Notes: generated from the sequence alone by a model not told the origin. Shown: positions 14,787 to 23,594, counted from the first letter of the stretch. The stretch is 64,000 nucleotides of DNA from Bacteroidales bacterium (GCA_017483575.1 JAFUWF010000017.1:62001-126000), one strand, 5' to 3'. A program made the numbers and translations.

Positions 14787-17700
14787 TTATTTGAAGGCGT
14801 TCTCGCTGAGGCCGTGGCCGGAGAGGGCGAGGTCCTTCATGTAGGAGGGGACGTCGTGGCCGAGGTACTTGTCGACGTAGAGCTTGGCGAGGTACTGGCC
14901 GAGCATGAAGCCGTGGCCGCGGAGGCCGGTGAGGAGGCCCACCTCGGGGTCGACGATGTAGCGCGGCTCGGTGTAGCGGCCGGCCCAGACGGCGAGGAAG
15001 CTCACCTCCTTCAGGCCGGGAATCCACTCGGCGAAGACTTCGGAGACAATCTCCAGGAACTCCTTGCTGTTGTACTTGATGTTCTGGCGCGTCTCGTAGG
15101 CGTCGGTGTCGGGGCTGGCGCAGCCGATGATCTGGCCCGTATGGGCGAACTGCTGGCCGTAGACGGCGCTGAAGCCTTTGTAGTGGCGACGGTCGATAAT
15201 CATGTCCAGCGCGTCGCCGCCAATGCCCATCAGCGGCAGACGGCGGGTGATGAAGGCCTGGTGCTTGACGGGATAGAGGCCGGTGTCGATGCCGAGCATG
15301 TCGGTGAAGCGCTCGGCGCCCCAGCCCATGCTGTTGACGAAGTGCTCGCAGTCGTATTCCACATATTTGCCTTCGTGCGTGCGCACCAGGGCCAGCGTGC
15401 GGCTGCCGTTGCGCTGCACATGGAGCAGCTCGCAGTCCTCGTAGACGCGGCCGCCGAGGTTCTTGCCGATGCCACGGATGTAGCCTATCACGCGGCCGGG
15501 GGTAGCCTGCCAGCAGTCGCGCGTCATGAGGGCGTGGCTGTAGGTGTCGCGCGTGTCGTCCCACAGGGGCGAAATCTCCTTCTTGAAGTCCTTGCGGTCC
15601 ACCATGTAGGCGTCGCTCCAGGCGCGGCTGGCGTCGAGGGCGCGGTAGGTGGCGTCGTCGTGGACGAGGTTGACGTAGCGCGTGGGCTTGTAGTTGATGT
15701 TGTAGACGGACTGTATCTGCTTGAATATCTCGTGGCTGTGCTGCGCGATGTCGGCGATGTCGGGATTGCTGAATGCCGGACGGCCGCCGCCGATGTTGCG
15801 CCAGGAGGCGCCGCGGCTCCAGTTGACCAGCACGGGCTTGAAGCCCGCCTCGCTGAAGTAGCGGAAGAGGCCGCTGCCCGCGATGCCGCCGCCGGCGATG
15901 AGCACGCGCACCTGCTCGCGCGTCACCTCGTTGCTCTTCGGGAAGACGAAGACTTCCTTGCGGCCCTCGGTGTAGAGGTCACCCAGCGAGACCTGGTTGC
16001 TCAGCGGCGCACGGGGAGTGGCGTCGCCGGTGAGTTCGATGCCGTGGGCACGCAGCAACTGCCGCGCACGGGCGATGCAGCGCTTGCCGCGGCAGGGACC
16101 CATACCCATGCGGGTGATGTGCTTCAGCTCGTCGACGGAGATGTATTTTCGGTCCTTGCCCACGGCTTCGAGTATCTGCTCGTCGGTGATGTCCTCGCAG
16201 TGGCAGACGTAGGTCAGGGAATTGAGAACTGAGAATTGAGAATTGAAAATTATTGGTTCGGGATATTTATCCTTGACGATAAAGCCCTTGACGTCCGTCA
16301 AATTCTCAATTCTCAATTCTCCATTTCCAATTACCTTCACGCGGGCCACATTGGTCTTGTTGTCTTTCTTCATCACCTTCTCCACGGTGCCCTCGCCTAT
16401 CTTCTGGCCGTTATTGTCCACCAGGTAGACCTCCGCGCCCTCCTCCACCTCGTATTCCACGGGCAGGAAACACCATTCCTTCTGCACATTGTAGCCGAAG
16501 ATGGCCAGGCCGGGGCAGTGGTTGACGCACTCCATGCAGCCGATGCACTTGTCGTAGTCCACCGTGGGCGTACTGCTGGTGGTGGGTTTGCTGATGGCCC
16601 CCTGGGGGCAGCTGAAGGTGCAGGGGTTGCAGGCGAAGCCGTAGAGGCAGTCGATCTGCACAAAGGGCCGCACGGCCATGCGCTCCGCCGTGGGCAGGTC
16701 AGGACGCTCCTTGAGCCTCACGGGGTGCTGCTGCGAGTCGATATACTGGCGCGAGACCTCCAGATAGTCGTCGTAGTTGAACCGGATGGCCATCTCCTGC
16801 GCAATCTCGTAGGCCACCTGCTTGCCGCGAAGCACGGCACTCGTACCCTCGCCGATGCGCACAGCGTCGCCCGCGCCGTAGACATGGTGCCCGAAGAGTT
16901 CCTTACCCTTGGTGAGCAGCTGATTGTCGGGCACAAGGCCGGTGCAGATGTTGATGATGTCGATGTCCTCTATTGTCTGTTCCGTGCCGGGGATGGGCTT
17001 GAAGTTCTCGCAGCGGGCGATGACGGCACCCTTGATGCCGGTGCGATCGTCGTTGGGGATGGCGCGCAGCAGGGTGTAGCCCGTCATGATGGGGATGCCC
17101 AGACGGCGCACACGGTTGGCCTGCACGGGGAAACCGCCCTCGCGCGGCATGGCCTCGATGATGGCCTTGATGGTTGCCCCCGCCTGCATACCTTGGTAGG
17201 AGGTCAGGTAGCCGATGTTGCCGGCACCGACGGTCAGCACCCGCTTGCCGAGCAGCGTATGCTCCTGGTTCATCATCTTTTGGAACACGGCGGCGGTGTA
17301 TACGCCCGGCACATCGTCGTTCTCGAACGGTGGCATATACGGCACCGCTCCGGCAGCCACCACCAGGTGCTGCGCGTCGATGTAGGCCATCTGTCCGTTG
17401 ACCACGTTCTTCACCGCAATCCGCGGCCCCTCCAGGATGTCCCACACCGTGGTGTTCAGCAGGATCCCATCCTTATTGCTTCCGGCCAAGGTCTTCGCTA
17501 TGTCGAAACCGCGCATGCCGCCGTATTTCTTCTCCTTCTCGAAGAAGAAGAACTGGTGCGTCTGCATGTTGAACTGTCCGCCGATGCGCGGATTGCTGTC
17601 GACAACCAGATTGTCGATGCCGAAGGCATTCAGCTGCTCGCGGCATGCCAGACCCGCGGGGCCGGCGCCGACGATGGCCACCTGCGTCTTGTACACCTGC

Positions 17701-18050
17701 ACCGTCTGCGCCGACTCCTCGGGACGCTGCGGCGGCTCGAAGGTCACCCCCGGCAGGTCCGCCTCGTGGGTGATGGTGCGCACCTCGCGCACGCCGTCCA
17801 CGGCCGTGATGCAGATTCGCCGCACGCGGCCGTCCACCAGCATCTCGCACGCTCCGCATTTGCCGATGCCGCACTCCAGCGAGCGGTTCCTGCCGTCCAG
17901 GCTGTGGCTGTGCACGGGGAAGCCGGCCTCGTGCAACGCCTTGGCTATCGTGTAGCCCTTTTCGGCCACCACCTTGTGGCCTTCGAACAAAAACTCGGTC
18001 TTCTCCCCTTGCGGGATGTCCAGAATAGGGTGTTTTTCGATTTTGTACAT
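14787..18050 (-). CDS. Multidomain FAD-dependent oxidoreductase with Fe-S centres
   Basis: 1087 residues, no signal peptide. In order: a ferredoxin-like [2Fe-2S] domain (~1-90; LECGIGKCGACEMLVDG, later ICIT); a two-dinucleotide-domain flavin domain (~120-440; VAIVGAGPAGLA, GAGDAVRIGEG); two 4Fe-4S motifs (~467-515; CLYGFACNPCTFSCPQG, CIGCMECVNHCPG); a BFD-like [2Fe-2S] domain (~613-675; YVCHCEDIT, GPCRGKRC); and a DAO-type FAD oxidoreductase (~713-1087; VLIAGGGIAGSG, TPGRVIGYIRGIG). This joins in one chain parts that in sarcosine oxidase, hydrogen-cyanide synthase and D-hydroxyproline dehydrogenase systems are separate subunits. Likely an amino-acid or imino-acid dehydrogenase; the substrate is not clear. 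Residues ~573-610 contain a linker made of inverted heptamer arrays. Confidence 0.85.
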   Translation of the reverse strand: MYKIEKHPILDIPQGEKTEFLFEGHKVVAEKGYTIAKALHEAGFPVHSHSLDGRNRSLECGIGKCGACEMLVDGRVRRICITAVDGVREVRTITHEADLPGVTFEPPQRPEESAQTVQVYKTQVAIVGAGPAGLACREQLNAFGIDNLVVDSNPRIGGQFNMQTHQFFFFEKEKKYGGMRGFDIAKTLAGSNKDGILLNTTVWDILEGPRIAVKNVVNGQMAYIDAQHLVVAAGAVPYMPPFENDDVPGVYTAAVFQKMMNQEHTLLGKRVLTVGAGNIGYLTSYQGMQAGATIKAIIEAMPREGGFPVQANRVRRLGIPIMTGYTLLRAIPNDDRTGIKGAVIARCENFKPIPGTEQTIEDIDIINICTGLVPDNQLLTKGKELFGHHVYGAGDAVRIGEGTSAVLRGKQVAYEIAQEMAIRFNYDDYLEVSRQYIDSQQHPVRLKERPDLPTAERMAVRPFVQIDCLYGFACNPCTFSCPQGAISKPTTSSTPTVDYDKCIGCMECVNHCPGLAIFGYNVQKEWCFLPVEYEVEEGAEVYLVDNNGQKIGEGTVEKVMKKDNKTNVARVKVIGNGELRIENLTDVKGFIVKDKYPEPIIFNSQFSVLNSLTYVCHCEDITDEQILEAVGKDRKYISVDELKHITRMGMGPCRGKRCIARARQLLRAHGIELTGDATPRAPLSNQVSLGDLYTEGRKEVFVFPKSNEVTREQVRVLIAGGGIAGSGLFRYFSEAGFKPVLVNWSRGASWRNIGGGRPAFSNPDIADIAQHSHEIFKQIQSVYNINYKPTRYVNLVHDDATYRALDASRAWSDAYMVDRKDFKKEISPLWDDTRDTYSHALMTRDCWQATPGRVIGYIRGIGKNLGGRVYEDCELLHVQRNGSRTLALVRTHEGKYVEYDCEHFVNSMGWGAERFTDMLGIDTGLYPVKHQAFITRRLPLMGIGGDALDMIIDRRHYKGFSAVYGQQFAHTGQIIGCASPDTDAYETRQNIKYNSKEFLEIVSEVFAEWIPGLKEVSFLAVWAGRYTEPRYIVDPEVGLLTGLRGHGFMLGQYLAKLYVDKYLGHDVPSYMKDLALSGHGLSENAFK
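16221..16330 (-). repeat. Inverted pair of AT-type heptamer arrays inside the FAD oxidoreductase gene
   Basis: Plus strand: ATTGAGA, ACTGAGA, ATTGAGA, ATTGAAA (16221-16248), then about 50 bases of ordinary coding sequence, then ATTCTCA x2, ATTCTCC, ATTTCCA (16302-16329). Translated as IIFNSQFSVLNSL and NGELRIENL, between the 4Fe-4S and BFD domains. Confidence 0.88.
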
Positions 18051-18109
18051 TTTTGTAAGTGTTTATGGATTAATATGATATTGTATTTTCATTCCAATAT
18101 ACAACACCA

Positions 18110-18140
18110 CAAAAATATACATTCTCCCATAAAAATGCAA
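18110..18140 (-). promoter_or_regulatory. Promoter of the FAD oxidoreductase gene
   Basis: On the minus strand TTG (18138-18140), 20 nt, TATTTTTG (18110-18117) fits TTG-N20-TAnnTTTG, 59 bases before the start at 18050. It overlaps the region just past the stop of the 18150 gene. Confidence 0.55.
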
Positions 18141-18149
18141 CTTTTTTTT

Positions 18150-19721
18150 CTAAAAAATCAGCAGGCGGTTGTCGTCGGGATGGAAGACTACGGTCAGGGG
18201 GCCGCGGCGGTAGTGCAGCTCGCTGCCTTTGCGGCGGGGCTTGCCACAGAAGGCTTCGAGGCGGGAGACCATCACGTCGCTCAGCCACTTGCTGTAGCGG
18301 CGGTTCTCCTCATAGCTCTGGCGGAGGTAGAGGTCGGGCTTGGGACCGTAGTAGCTCACGGGGAATTCCACACCCACATATACAGCCATCACACGCTGGT
18401 CGCTGCCGCGCACCCAGGCCTCCGTCTTGAGCAGATAGAGCGTGTCGACCCGCTGGTAGTACCAGTCGACGGAATCGCCTTCGCCAAATCCCCGCTGGCG
18501 GAAGTAGCCGTTGCGTTCCTTGCCCTCGCGACCGAGGAACGAGGCGCCGAGCGCGCGCTCCACGCCACGCACCCCGCCCGCATCGGCACGGTCGTGGTTC
18601 GCCTCCAGGTATTCCAGCAGCCGCTCCAGCCCATCCTCCTGCAGCACCGGCAGCGAGTCGATGTCGTGGTGCATCTCCATCACTTCGACGCGCTTGTCGG
18701 CGCCGACCGAGAGCAGCCCACAGCGTCCGCGCTGGCCCACGAACGGCAGCAGGCGGCGGCCGCCCATCGACATGCCGCGCATGGCATAGTCCCAGCGGAG
18801 GACCGGATAGTACTCGCCGAGGCCCCGCTCCGTCACCAGGCGGTTGCTGTCCCCCACCCTCATCAGGGCCGTTTCCTGCGGCGTCTGCACCAGCAGCAAC
18901 AAACCCTCCGAATCCACCAGCGAGGCCTCGATAACGGTGTCGTAGCGTATTCCAAGCCAATCGGCATAAGGGTCATAGCGGGGGTCGCGATAGAGCGTGT
19001 CGGCCTGCACCAGACGCGACGGGCGGGTGCTGTAGCTGCCGCCGACAATGCTGCTGTCGGTGGCACGACGCGTCTCGTCGGCTGGTTCCGAAGCGGCCAG
19101 CTGGTCGAGCGTCAGCGTGCGCACCAGCGTCCTGTCGACCATATAATATGTATCGCGCGCACGCATGACATCGCCCACACCCCACAGCGCATACTCGCGG
19201 CCCGTCGACCGGTGCTCGAACCAGGTCCACTGCCCGAACTCGCCGTGGTCCATCGTGTACACGTGGTAGTCCTCGTCCTCCCACACCATGTCGTCCACCC
19301 GCGGGCAGGGCTTCCACTGCCTCGCCACAGTGTCGAAGAAAAAGTCATCCCGCTCCCACAACGCCTCGCGGTGGTAGAACAGCGTGTCGTGGCGCACAAA
19401 GAGGTCGTCGTAGGTGATATAATCCACCGGCATGGGCATCTCGTCGACCACATTTCCCTCCCGGTCGACGACATACATCAGCACGCCCCTGTCCACCGGG
19501 AAGAATCCATTATACTCGAACAGACAATAGTAGCGGCCGTGATACTCCGCCGCTCTCTGGAGCATCACGTAGGTGTGGTCCTTCAGCCGGTCTCGCATCG
19601 GCAGGAGGCACTCGCTCCGCGTGAGCGACCAGTCGCGCTCCTCCGCCAGCCCCTGCCGGCAACCCAAAAGCCACGCAACGGCCAAAACGGCCACCAATAC
19701 CATGAACAGTCTGTTTTTCAT
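18150..19721 (-). CDS. Large lipoprotein of unknown function
   Basis: 523 residues from ATG 19721 (MKNRLFMVLVAVLAVAWLLG then CRQG, a lipobox); the longer frame to 19781 has no signal peptide logic. The body is rich in Trp, Tyr and acidic residues and repeats short strands (YCLFEYNGFFPVDRGVLMYV, YHVYTMDHGEFGQWTWFEH), suggesting a beta-propeller or other all-beta fold anchored in the outer membrane. I do not recognise the family. It is followed on the same strand by the FAD oxidoreductase, but a separate promoter lies between them. Confidence 0.75.
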   Translation of the reverse strand: MKNRLFMVLVAVLAVAWLLGCRQGLAEERDWSLTRSECLLPMRDRLKDHTYVMLQRAAEYHGRYYCLFEYNGFFPVDRGVLMYVVDREGNVVDEMPMPVDYITYDDLFVRHDTLFYHREALWERDDFFFDTVARQWKPCPRVDDMVWEDEDYHVYTMDHGEFGQWTWFEHRSTGREYALWGVGDVMRARDTYYMVDRTLVRTLTLDQLAASEPADETRRATDSSIVGGSYSTRPSRLVQADTLYRDPRYDPYADWLGIRYDTVIEASLVDSEGLLLLVQTPQETALMRVGDSNRLVTERGLGEYYPVLRWDYAMRGMSMGGRRLLPFVGQRGRCGLLSVGADKRVEVMEMHHDIDSLPVLQEDGLERLLEYLEANHDRADAGGVRGVERALGASFLGREGKERNGYFRQRGFGEGDSVDWYYQRVDTLYLLKTEAWVRGSDQRVMAVYVGVEFPVSYYGPKPDLYLRQSYEENRRYSKWLSDVMVSRLEAFCGKPRRKGSELHYRRGPLTVVFHPDDNRLLIF

Positions 19722-19787
19722 ATCGTTGCATCGTTTTAAACCATACCTATATATAACGCGAAAAAAGCAAAAAAATTGCATTTTACA

Positions 19788-19905
19788 ACCACCTGATAAT
19801 CAACACTAAAGACCCACCATCCTCTTCCCATCCTCTACCCATCTTCCTACCATCCTCGCACCACCCCTTTCCGCAGAAAAACATGGTAGGTTGGTGGAGA
19901 GTAAA
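19788..19905 (+). repeat. Dispersed intergenic repeat, copy 2
   Basis: Contains ACCACCTGATAATCAACACT, CATCCTCTTCCCATCCTCTA and a string of CCATCCTC/CTACC units, then GTAGGTTGGTGGAG. Shares blocks with copies at 41248 and 61040 and in reverse at 11214. It lies 5' of the zinc peptidase gene between divergent starts. Confidence 0.7.
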
Positions 19906-19972
19906 AAAAAGGTCGGTGGGGCAATAAAAATATCTTTTCGGCGTTAGAAAGTCAAACATAAAACAACACATC

Positions 19973-20830
19973 ATGAACCTAAACGGAAGAAGACAAAGCA
20001 CAAATGTAGACGACCGCCGCGGCAAAGGCGGTAAAATCGCTATCGGCGGCGGCATCGGCGCCGTCATCATCGCAGCCGTCATGGCACTGCTCAACGGCGG
20101 CAACGTGGGCGATGTGGCCCAGCAGGTCATCAGCACCGCCACCTCGGGCCAGACCGAGAGCTACACGCCCTCGGCGCAGGAGGAGGAGTTTGCCGTATTC
20201 GCCAAGCAGATTCTGGCCTCGACGGAGGATGTGTGGACCGCGGAGTTCAAGAAGATGGGCCGCACCTACAAGGCCCCGACCATGGTGCTCTTCCACGGCT
20301 CGGTGCAGAGCGGCTGTGGCAACGCCACGTCGGCCGTAGGCCCCTTCTACTGCTCGGCCGACGAGTGTCTGTACCTGGACCTCGACTTCTTCAACGAGAT
20401 GCCCAAGAGCCTCGGCGCCGGCGGCGACTTCGCCTACGCCTACGTCATCGCCCACGAGGTGGGTCACCACGTGGAGCACCTGCTCGGTGTCCTCGACGAG
20501 GCGCACGCCCAGATGGCCAAGCAAAACGAGACCAATCGCAACAAGACGAGCGTGCGCATCGAGCTGCTGGCAGACTACTACGCCGGCGTGTGGGGATACC
20601 ACGAGAACCAGATGTTCGGCTCGCTGGAGGAAGGCGACCTGCAGGAGGCCATCGACGCCGCCCAGAAGATCGGCGACGACTACCTGCAGAAGCGCGCCCG
20701 CGGCCAGGTGTACCCCGAGAGCTTCACCCACGGCACCTCGGCCCAGCGCATGCGTTGGCTCAAGAAAGGCCTGCAGACCGGCGACCTCCGCGGCGGCGAC
20801 ACCTTCAGCCCGCGCTACGAGAGCCTGTAA
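19973..20830 (+). CDS. Neutral zinc metallopeptidase (YpfJ / KPN_02809 family)
   Basis: 285 residues. The N-terminus is hydrophilic (NGRRQSTNVDDRRGKGGK) followed by one membrane segment (IAIGGGIGAVIIAAVMALL); the rest is outside the membrane. The zinc-binding site is HEVGHHVEHLLG, with GPFYCSADECLYLDLDFF and RIELLADYYAGVWGY as further family signatures (Asp in ADYYAG is the likely third ligand region). Length and layout match the putative neutral zinc metallopeptidase family PF04228, whose physiological substrate is not known. It is a single-gene unit downstream of the dispersed repeat. Confidence 0.92.
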   Translation: MNLNGRRQSTNVDDRRGKGGKIAIGGGIGAVIIAAVMALLNGGNVGDVAQQVISTATSGQTESYTPSAQEEEFAVFAKQILASTEDVWTAEFKKMGRTYKAPTMVLFHGSVQSGCGNATSAVGPFYCSADECLYLDLDFFNEMPKSLGAGGDFAYAYVIAHEVGHHVEHLLGVLDEAHAQMAKQNETNRNKTSVRIELLADYYAGVWGYHENQMFGSLEEGDLQEAIDAAQKIGDDYLQKRARGQVYPESFTHGTSAQRMRWLKKGLQTGDLRGGDTFSPRYESL

Positions 20831-20838
20831 AAAAAAGA

Positions 20839-21002
20839 GCCCCGCCAGGGGCAACAGTCCTTAGCCGTGGGCGTAAGCCCACGGTGGAGGCAAGCCCAAA
20901 AGCAAAAAGCCCCGAAGGGGCGACACAACGACAATCGTCCATGTGCCGCCCCTTCGGGGTTTATAAATCTTTTCTGTCCTGATTCCGTGGGCTCACGCCC
21001 AC
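20839..21002. repeat. Cluster of four GC-rich hairpins (REP-like)
   Basis: The gap 20831-21025 holds four perfect stem-loops: GCCCC/GGGGC (20839-20852), CCGTGGGC-GTAA-GCCCACGG (20865-20884), GCCCCGAAGGGGC (20909-20921) with its mirror GCCCCTTCGGGG (20948-20959), and GTGGGC-TCAC-GCCCAC (20987-21002). The outer and inner pairs are themselves inverted copies. It probably terminates transcription from both convergent genes and looks like a repetitive palindromic element. Confidence 0.8.
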
Positions 21003-21025
21003 AGCTTAGGGCTGATACTCTTTCT

Positions 21026-22258
21026 TCAGTCGGCACAGCTGCCGCCGGGGCTCCAATGGGCGGGGAGGCGGTAGCGCGTGGTGTTGTGGCCGAAGTTGTA
21101 GATGTAGCCTACGGTGATGGACGGCAGGCCCACCCAGAGGATGTCGTAGCTGAGGATGCCGGGCAGGGGGCCCGCCTCACCGGTGCCGCCGGCGACGCGC
21201 GGAGTGACCATGGTGTACTTGAAGTCGGCATAGAGGTCGCTGCGACGGCCGATGTAGTAGCGCAGCATGACGCCGAAGTCGGCGGCCATGTCGAACTGGG
21301 CGTTGTCGTAGCGCCAAGCCAGACCGGCGCCAAGATAGGGCAACACGTTGAGTTTCTTGCCGCGGGTGAACTTCAGGGCATGGGTGAGGTTGACCATGAC
21401 GTCGGTGTGGAAAGTGGAGAAGGTGTAGCCATCGCCTGGCTCGTCGTTGATGGTGTCGTAGCGTTCGTGGGCCGTGAGGCCGGCAAGTTCGAAGCGGATG
21501 GTCCAGAAGTTGCTGTAGTTGCGTCCGAACATGATTTCGGGGGCAGCGCCGTACATGCCGAGTTTGTCCACGTGTTCGAAGGTGAAGGAGGAGAAGTTGG
21601 GGCCGATGCCGGCGCCGAAGAACCAGTCTTCCATCACACCGCGGGACTCTCCGGACGTGCGACGGCGGAAGGGGCCTTCGGTGAACTGGTGCGAGAAGCC
21701 CAGGAGCAAGGAGTGGAGGTAGACGTCGCCGCCGCTGCCGTCGAAGGCCTCGGGGAAGAAGTTGCACTTATATTCGAGGAAAGCGTCCCAGCGGGGGTTG
21801 ATGACATAGTTGACCTGAGCGCCCAGCATGGCCTGGAACTCGTGGTCGGTAGAGTGGCCGTTGTCGCCACCTTCGAACACCACACCGAGGCCTATCATGG
21901 GGTAGGCCTTCAGGCGCCAGTTGCGGATGCGGAAGAAAGTGGAGGTGAAGTCCCAGAGGAACTCGGCACTTCCGAGGGCGAAGTTGGCGGTGTAGGGTTT
22001 GACGGTCGAGGCGTTGGGGATGGTCATGAAGTCGAAGCTCACGCGGAAGGCCAGGGGGCTGACAATCCACTTGCCCACGGAGATGCCGCCGGAGAAGCCC
22101 GTGGGGCACTCGTTGAGGCGGTTGCTGTACACGCCCATGCCTCCCTTGAGGGAGAGGAACATGTTGTCGCCGAAGCGCTCGCCGGGCTGGGCCCAGGAAG
22201 TTGAGTATTGAAAATTGAAAATTGAAAAAAACGCAGCTAGAAGGAGAAATTTTTTCAT
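21026..22258 (-). CDS. Outer-membrane beta-barrel protein, paralogue 2 of tandem pair
   Basis: 410 residues, signal peptide MKKFLLLAAFFSIFNFQYST..WAQ with a heptamer-encoded core. The body is alternating aromatic beta-strands and turns. It aligns along its whole length with the 22271-23563 gene: YKCNFFPEAFDGSGGD versus the neighbour's YKCFFLPQSFDGSFGE, HQFTEGPFRRRTSGESR versus HRMTDDPYHRRTAHESR, GYIYNFGHNTTRYRLP versus GYIHNFGHSTTRYRMP. The two arose by tandem duplication. Role unknown; a large barrel or scaffold in the outer membrane is inferred. Confidence 0.78.
   Translation of the reverse strand: MKKFLLLAAFFSIFNFQYSTSWAQPGERFGDNMFLSLKGGMGVYSNRLNECPTGFSGGISVGKWIVSPLAFRVSFDFMTIPNASTVKPYTANFALGSAEFLWDFTSTFFRIRNWRLKAYPMIGLGVVFEGGDNGHSTDHEFQAMLGAQVNYVINPRWDAFLEYKCNFFPEAFDGSGGDVYLHSLLLGFSHQFTEGPFRRRTSGESRGVMEDWFFGAGIGPNFSSFTFEHVDKLGMYGAAPEIMFGRNYSNFWTIRFELAGLTAHERYDTINDEPGDGYTFSTFHTDVMVNLTHALKFTRGKKLNVLPYLGAGLAWRYDNAQFDMAADFGVMLRYYIGRRSDLYADFKYTMVTPRVAGGTGEAGPLPGILSYDILWVGLPSITVGYIYNFGHNTTRYRLPAHWSPGGSCAD
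22207..22227 (-). repeat. AT-type heptamer array x3, barrel signal peptide
   Basis: ATTGAAA three times on the plus strand, encoding the FSIFNFQ core of the 21026-22258 signal peptide. Confidence 0.88.
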
Positions 22259-22270
22259 AATTTCTAATTT

Positions 22271-23563
22271 TTAATTGACAGAACTGTTGACCGGCATGCG
22301 GTAGCGGGTGGTGGAGTGGCCGAAGTTGTGGATGTAGCCGAGGGTGAGCATGGGGTAGCCGACACCGAAGATGCTGCCGCTGGGACCTGCTTCGCCAGCC
22401 ACGCGGGGCGGCACAATGATGTATTTGAGGTCGACGTAGAAGTCGCCCATGTTGTCGATGTAGCGACGGGCCATGATGCCGGCGTCGGCAGCGACGGTGA
22501 AGACAGGCTTGGCCCGGTAGCGCCAAACGGGACCGGCGCCGAGGTAGGGCAGGAAATTCCACTTCACTCCACGGCGGAAGTTGGTCAGGTGGGTGAGGTT
22601 GACCATGAAGTCGGTGTGCAGGATGTTGTAGGTGTACCAGGGACCTGGATGCAGTACGTCGACCATGGCGGTGCCCTCCTCGTTGGGTTCGGGCACCATG
22701 TGGGCACGTTCGCGTGCGAAGAAGCCCGAAAGCTCGAAGCGGATGGTCCACACGTCGCTGTAGTTGCGGCCGAGCATGATCTCGGGGCTGAAGTTGTAGA
22801 GGCGGGCATCGAAGTTGTCCACAAATTCGAACTCGAAGGAGGAGAAGCTGACGCCGGCGCCGAAGCCTACGAACCAGTCCTCAGCGGTGTTGCGCGACTC
22901 GTGGGCCGTGCGTCGGTGGTAGGGGTCGTCGGTCATGCGGTGGGTGAGGCCGAGGGTGATGTTGTGCATGAAGTTTTCTCCAAAGCTGCCGTCGAAGCTC
23001 TGCGGCAGGAAGAAGCATTTATACTCCAAGAAAAGATCCCACTTGGGGCCAAGGCGATAAGGAAAGTTGAAACCGAGCATGGCCTGGAAGTCGTTGTCGG
23101 CTCCGTGGGTCACGCCGTCGACTTCGAACTCGGGCCGATAGACCAAACCGAGGCCGATGAGGGGATAGAAAGGAAAGGGACAGAGGAAGTTCTTGTTGTA
23201 GACATGGAAGAACGTGGCGTTGAGGTCCCACATGAATTCGGCGCTGCCGAAGAGGAAGAGCGAATTGGTGGAGCCATCGGTCTGGAGGTGGCTGGGGGCC
23301 ATGTTGGCATCAACAGCCAGGCGGAAAGCCAGGGGCTTCATGAGCCAGCGGCCGAAATAGAGGCCGCCGGAGGGGAGCCCGAGCTGGCTTTCGCCGGAAT
23401 GCTGATAGAAGGTGGCACCTGCATTCACCGACCAGAAAAAGGTATTGTCTGCTGCCGGCTGGGCCATGGCAGTATTGAAAAAGGAAAAAGGAAAAAGGAG
23501 AAACAGGCTGGCGCAAAACAGCTTTTTCAGGCTTATCTTCCTTGTGGGTCTTGTTGTTGTCAT
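22271..23563 (-). CDS. Outer-membrane beta-barrel protein, paralogue 1 of tandem pair
   Basis: 430 residues from ATG 23563 (MTTTRPTRKISLKKLFCASL); the earlier ATG at 23578 lies inside a heptamer array and is less likely. The signal peptide core FLLFPFSFFNTAMAQ is encoded by GAAAAAG repeats (reverse strand). Full-length paralogue of the 21026 gene, 12 bases upstream of it on the same strand, so probably one operon. No catalytic motif is seen. Confidence 0.76.
   Translation of the reverse strand: MTTTRPTRKISLKKLFCASLFLLFPFSFFNTAMAQPAADNTFFWSVNAGATFYQHSGESQLGLPSGGLYFGRWLMKPLAFRLAVDANMAPSHLQTDGSTNSLFLFGSAEFMWDLNATFFHVYNKNFLCPFPFYPLIGLGLVYRPEFEVDGVTHGADNDFQAMLGFNFPYRLGPKWDLFLEYKCFFLPQSFDGSFGENFMHNITLGLTHRMTDDPYHRRTAHESRNTAEDWFVGFGAGVSFSSFEFEFVDNFDARLYNFSPEIMLGRNYSDVWTIRFELSGFFARERAHMVPEPNEEGTAMVDVLHPGPWYTYNILHTDFMVNLTHLTNFRRGVKWNFLPYLGAGPVWRYRAKPVFTVAADAGIMARRYIDNMGDFYVDLKYIIVPPRVAGEAGPSGSIFGVGYPMLTLGYIHNFGHSTTRYRMPVNSSVN
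23477..23497 (-). repeat. GAAAAAG x3 heptamer array in signal peptide
   Basis: Three exact copies, followed by a diverged GAGAAAC. It encodes the FPFSFF part of the 22271 signal peptide: a different unit sequence but the same period and position as the neighbouring gene's array. Confidence 0.85.
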
Positions 23564-23566
23564 AAT

Positions 23567-23594
23567 CTCATTTCTCATTTCTCATTTTTCATTT
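23567..23594. repeat. CTCATTT x3 + TTCATTT heptamer array, intergenic
   Basis: Four tandem seven-base units in the gap between the trigger factor stop (23611) and the barrel gene start (23563). Confidence 0.85.

Noticed and set aside
14728-15564. N-terminal extension of the DUF5686 gene
   Set aside because: It overlaps the 3' part of the FAD oxidoreductase gene and adds an Arg/Pro/His-rich sequence; ATG 14727 gives a normal signal peptide.
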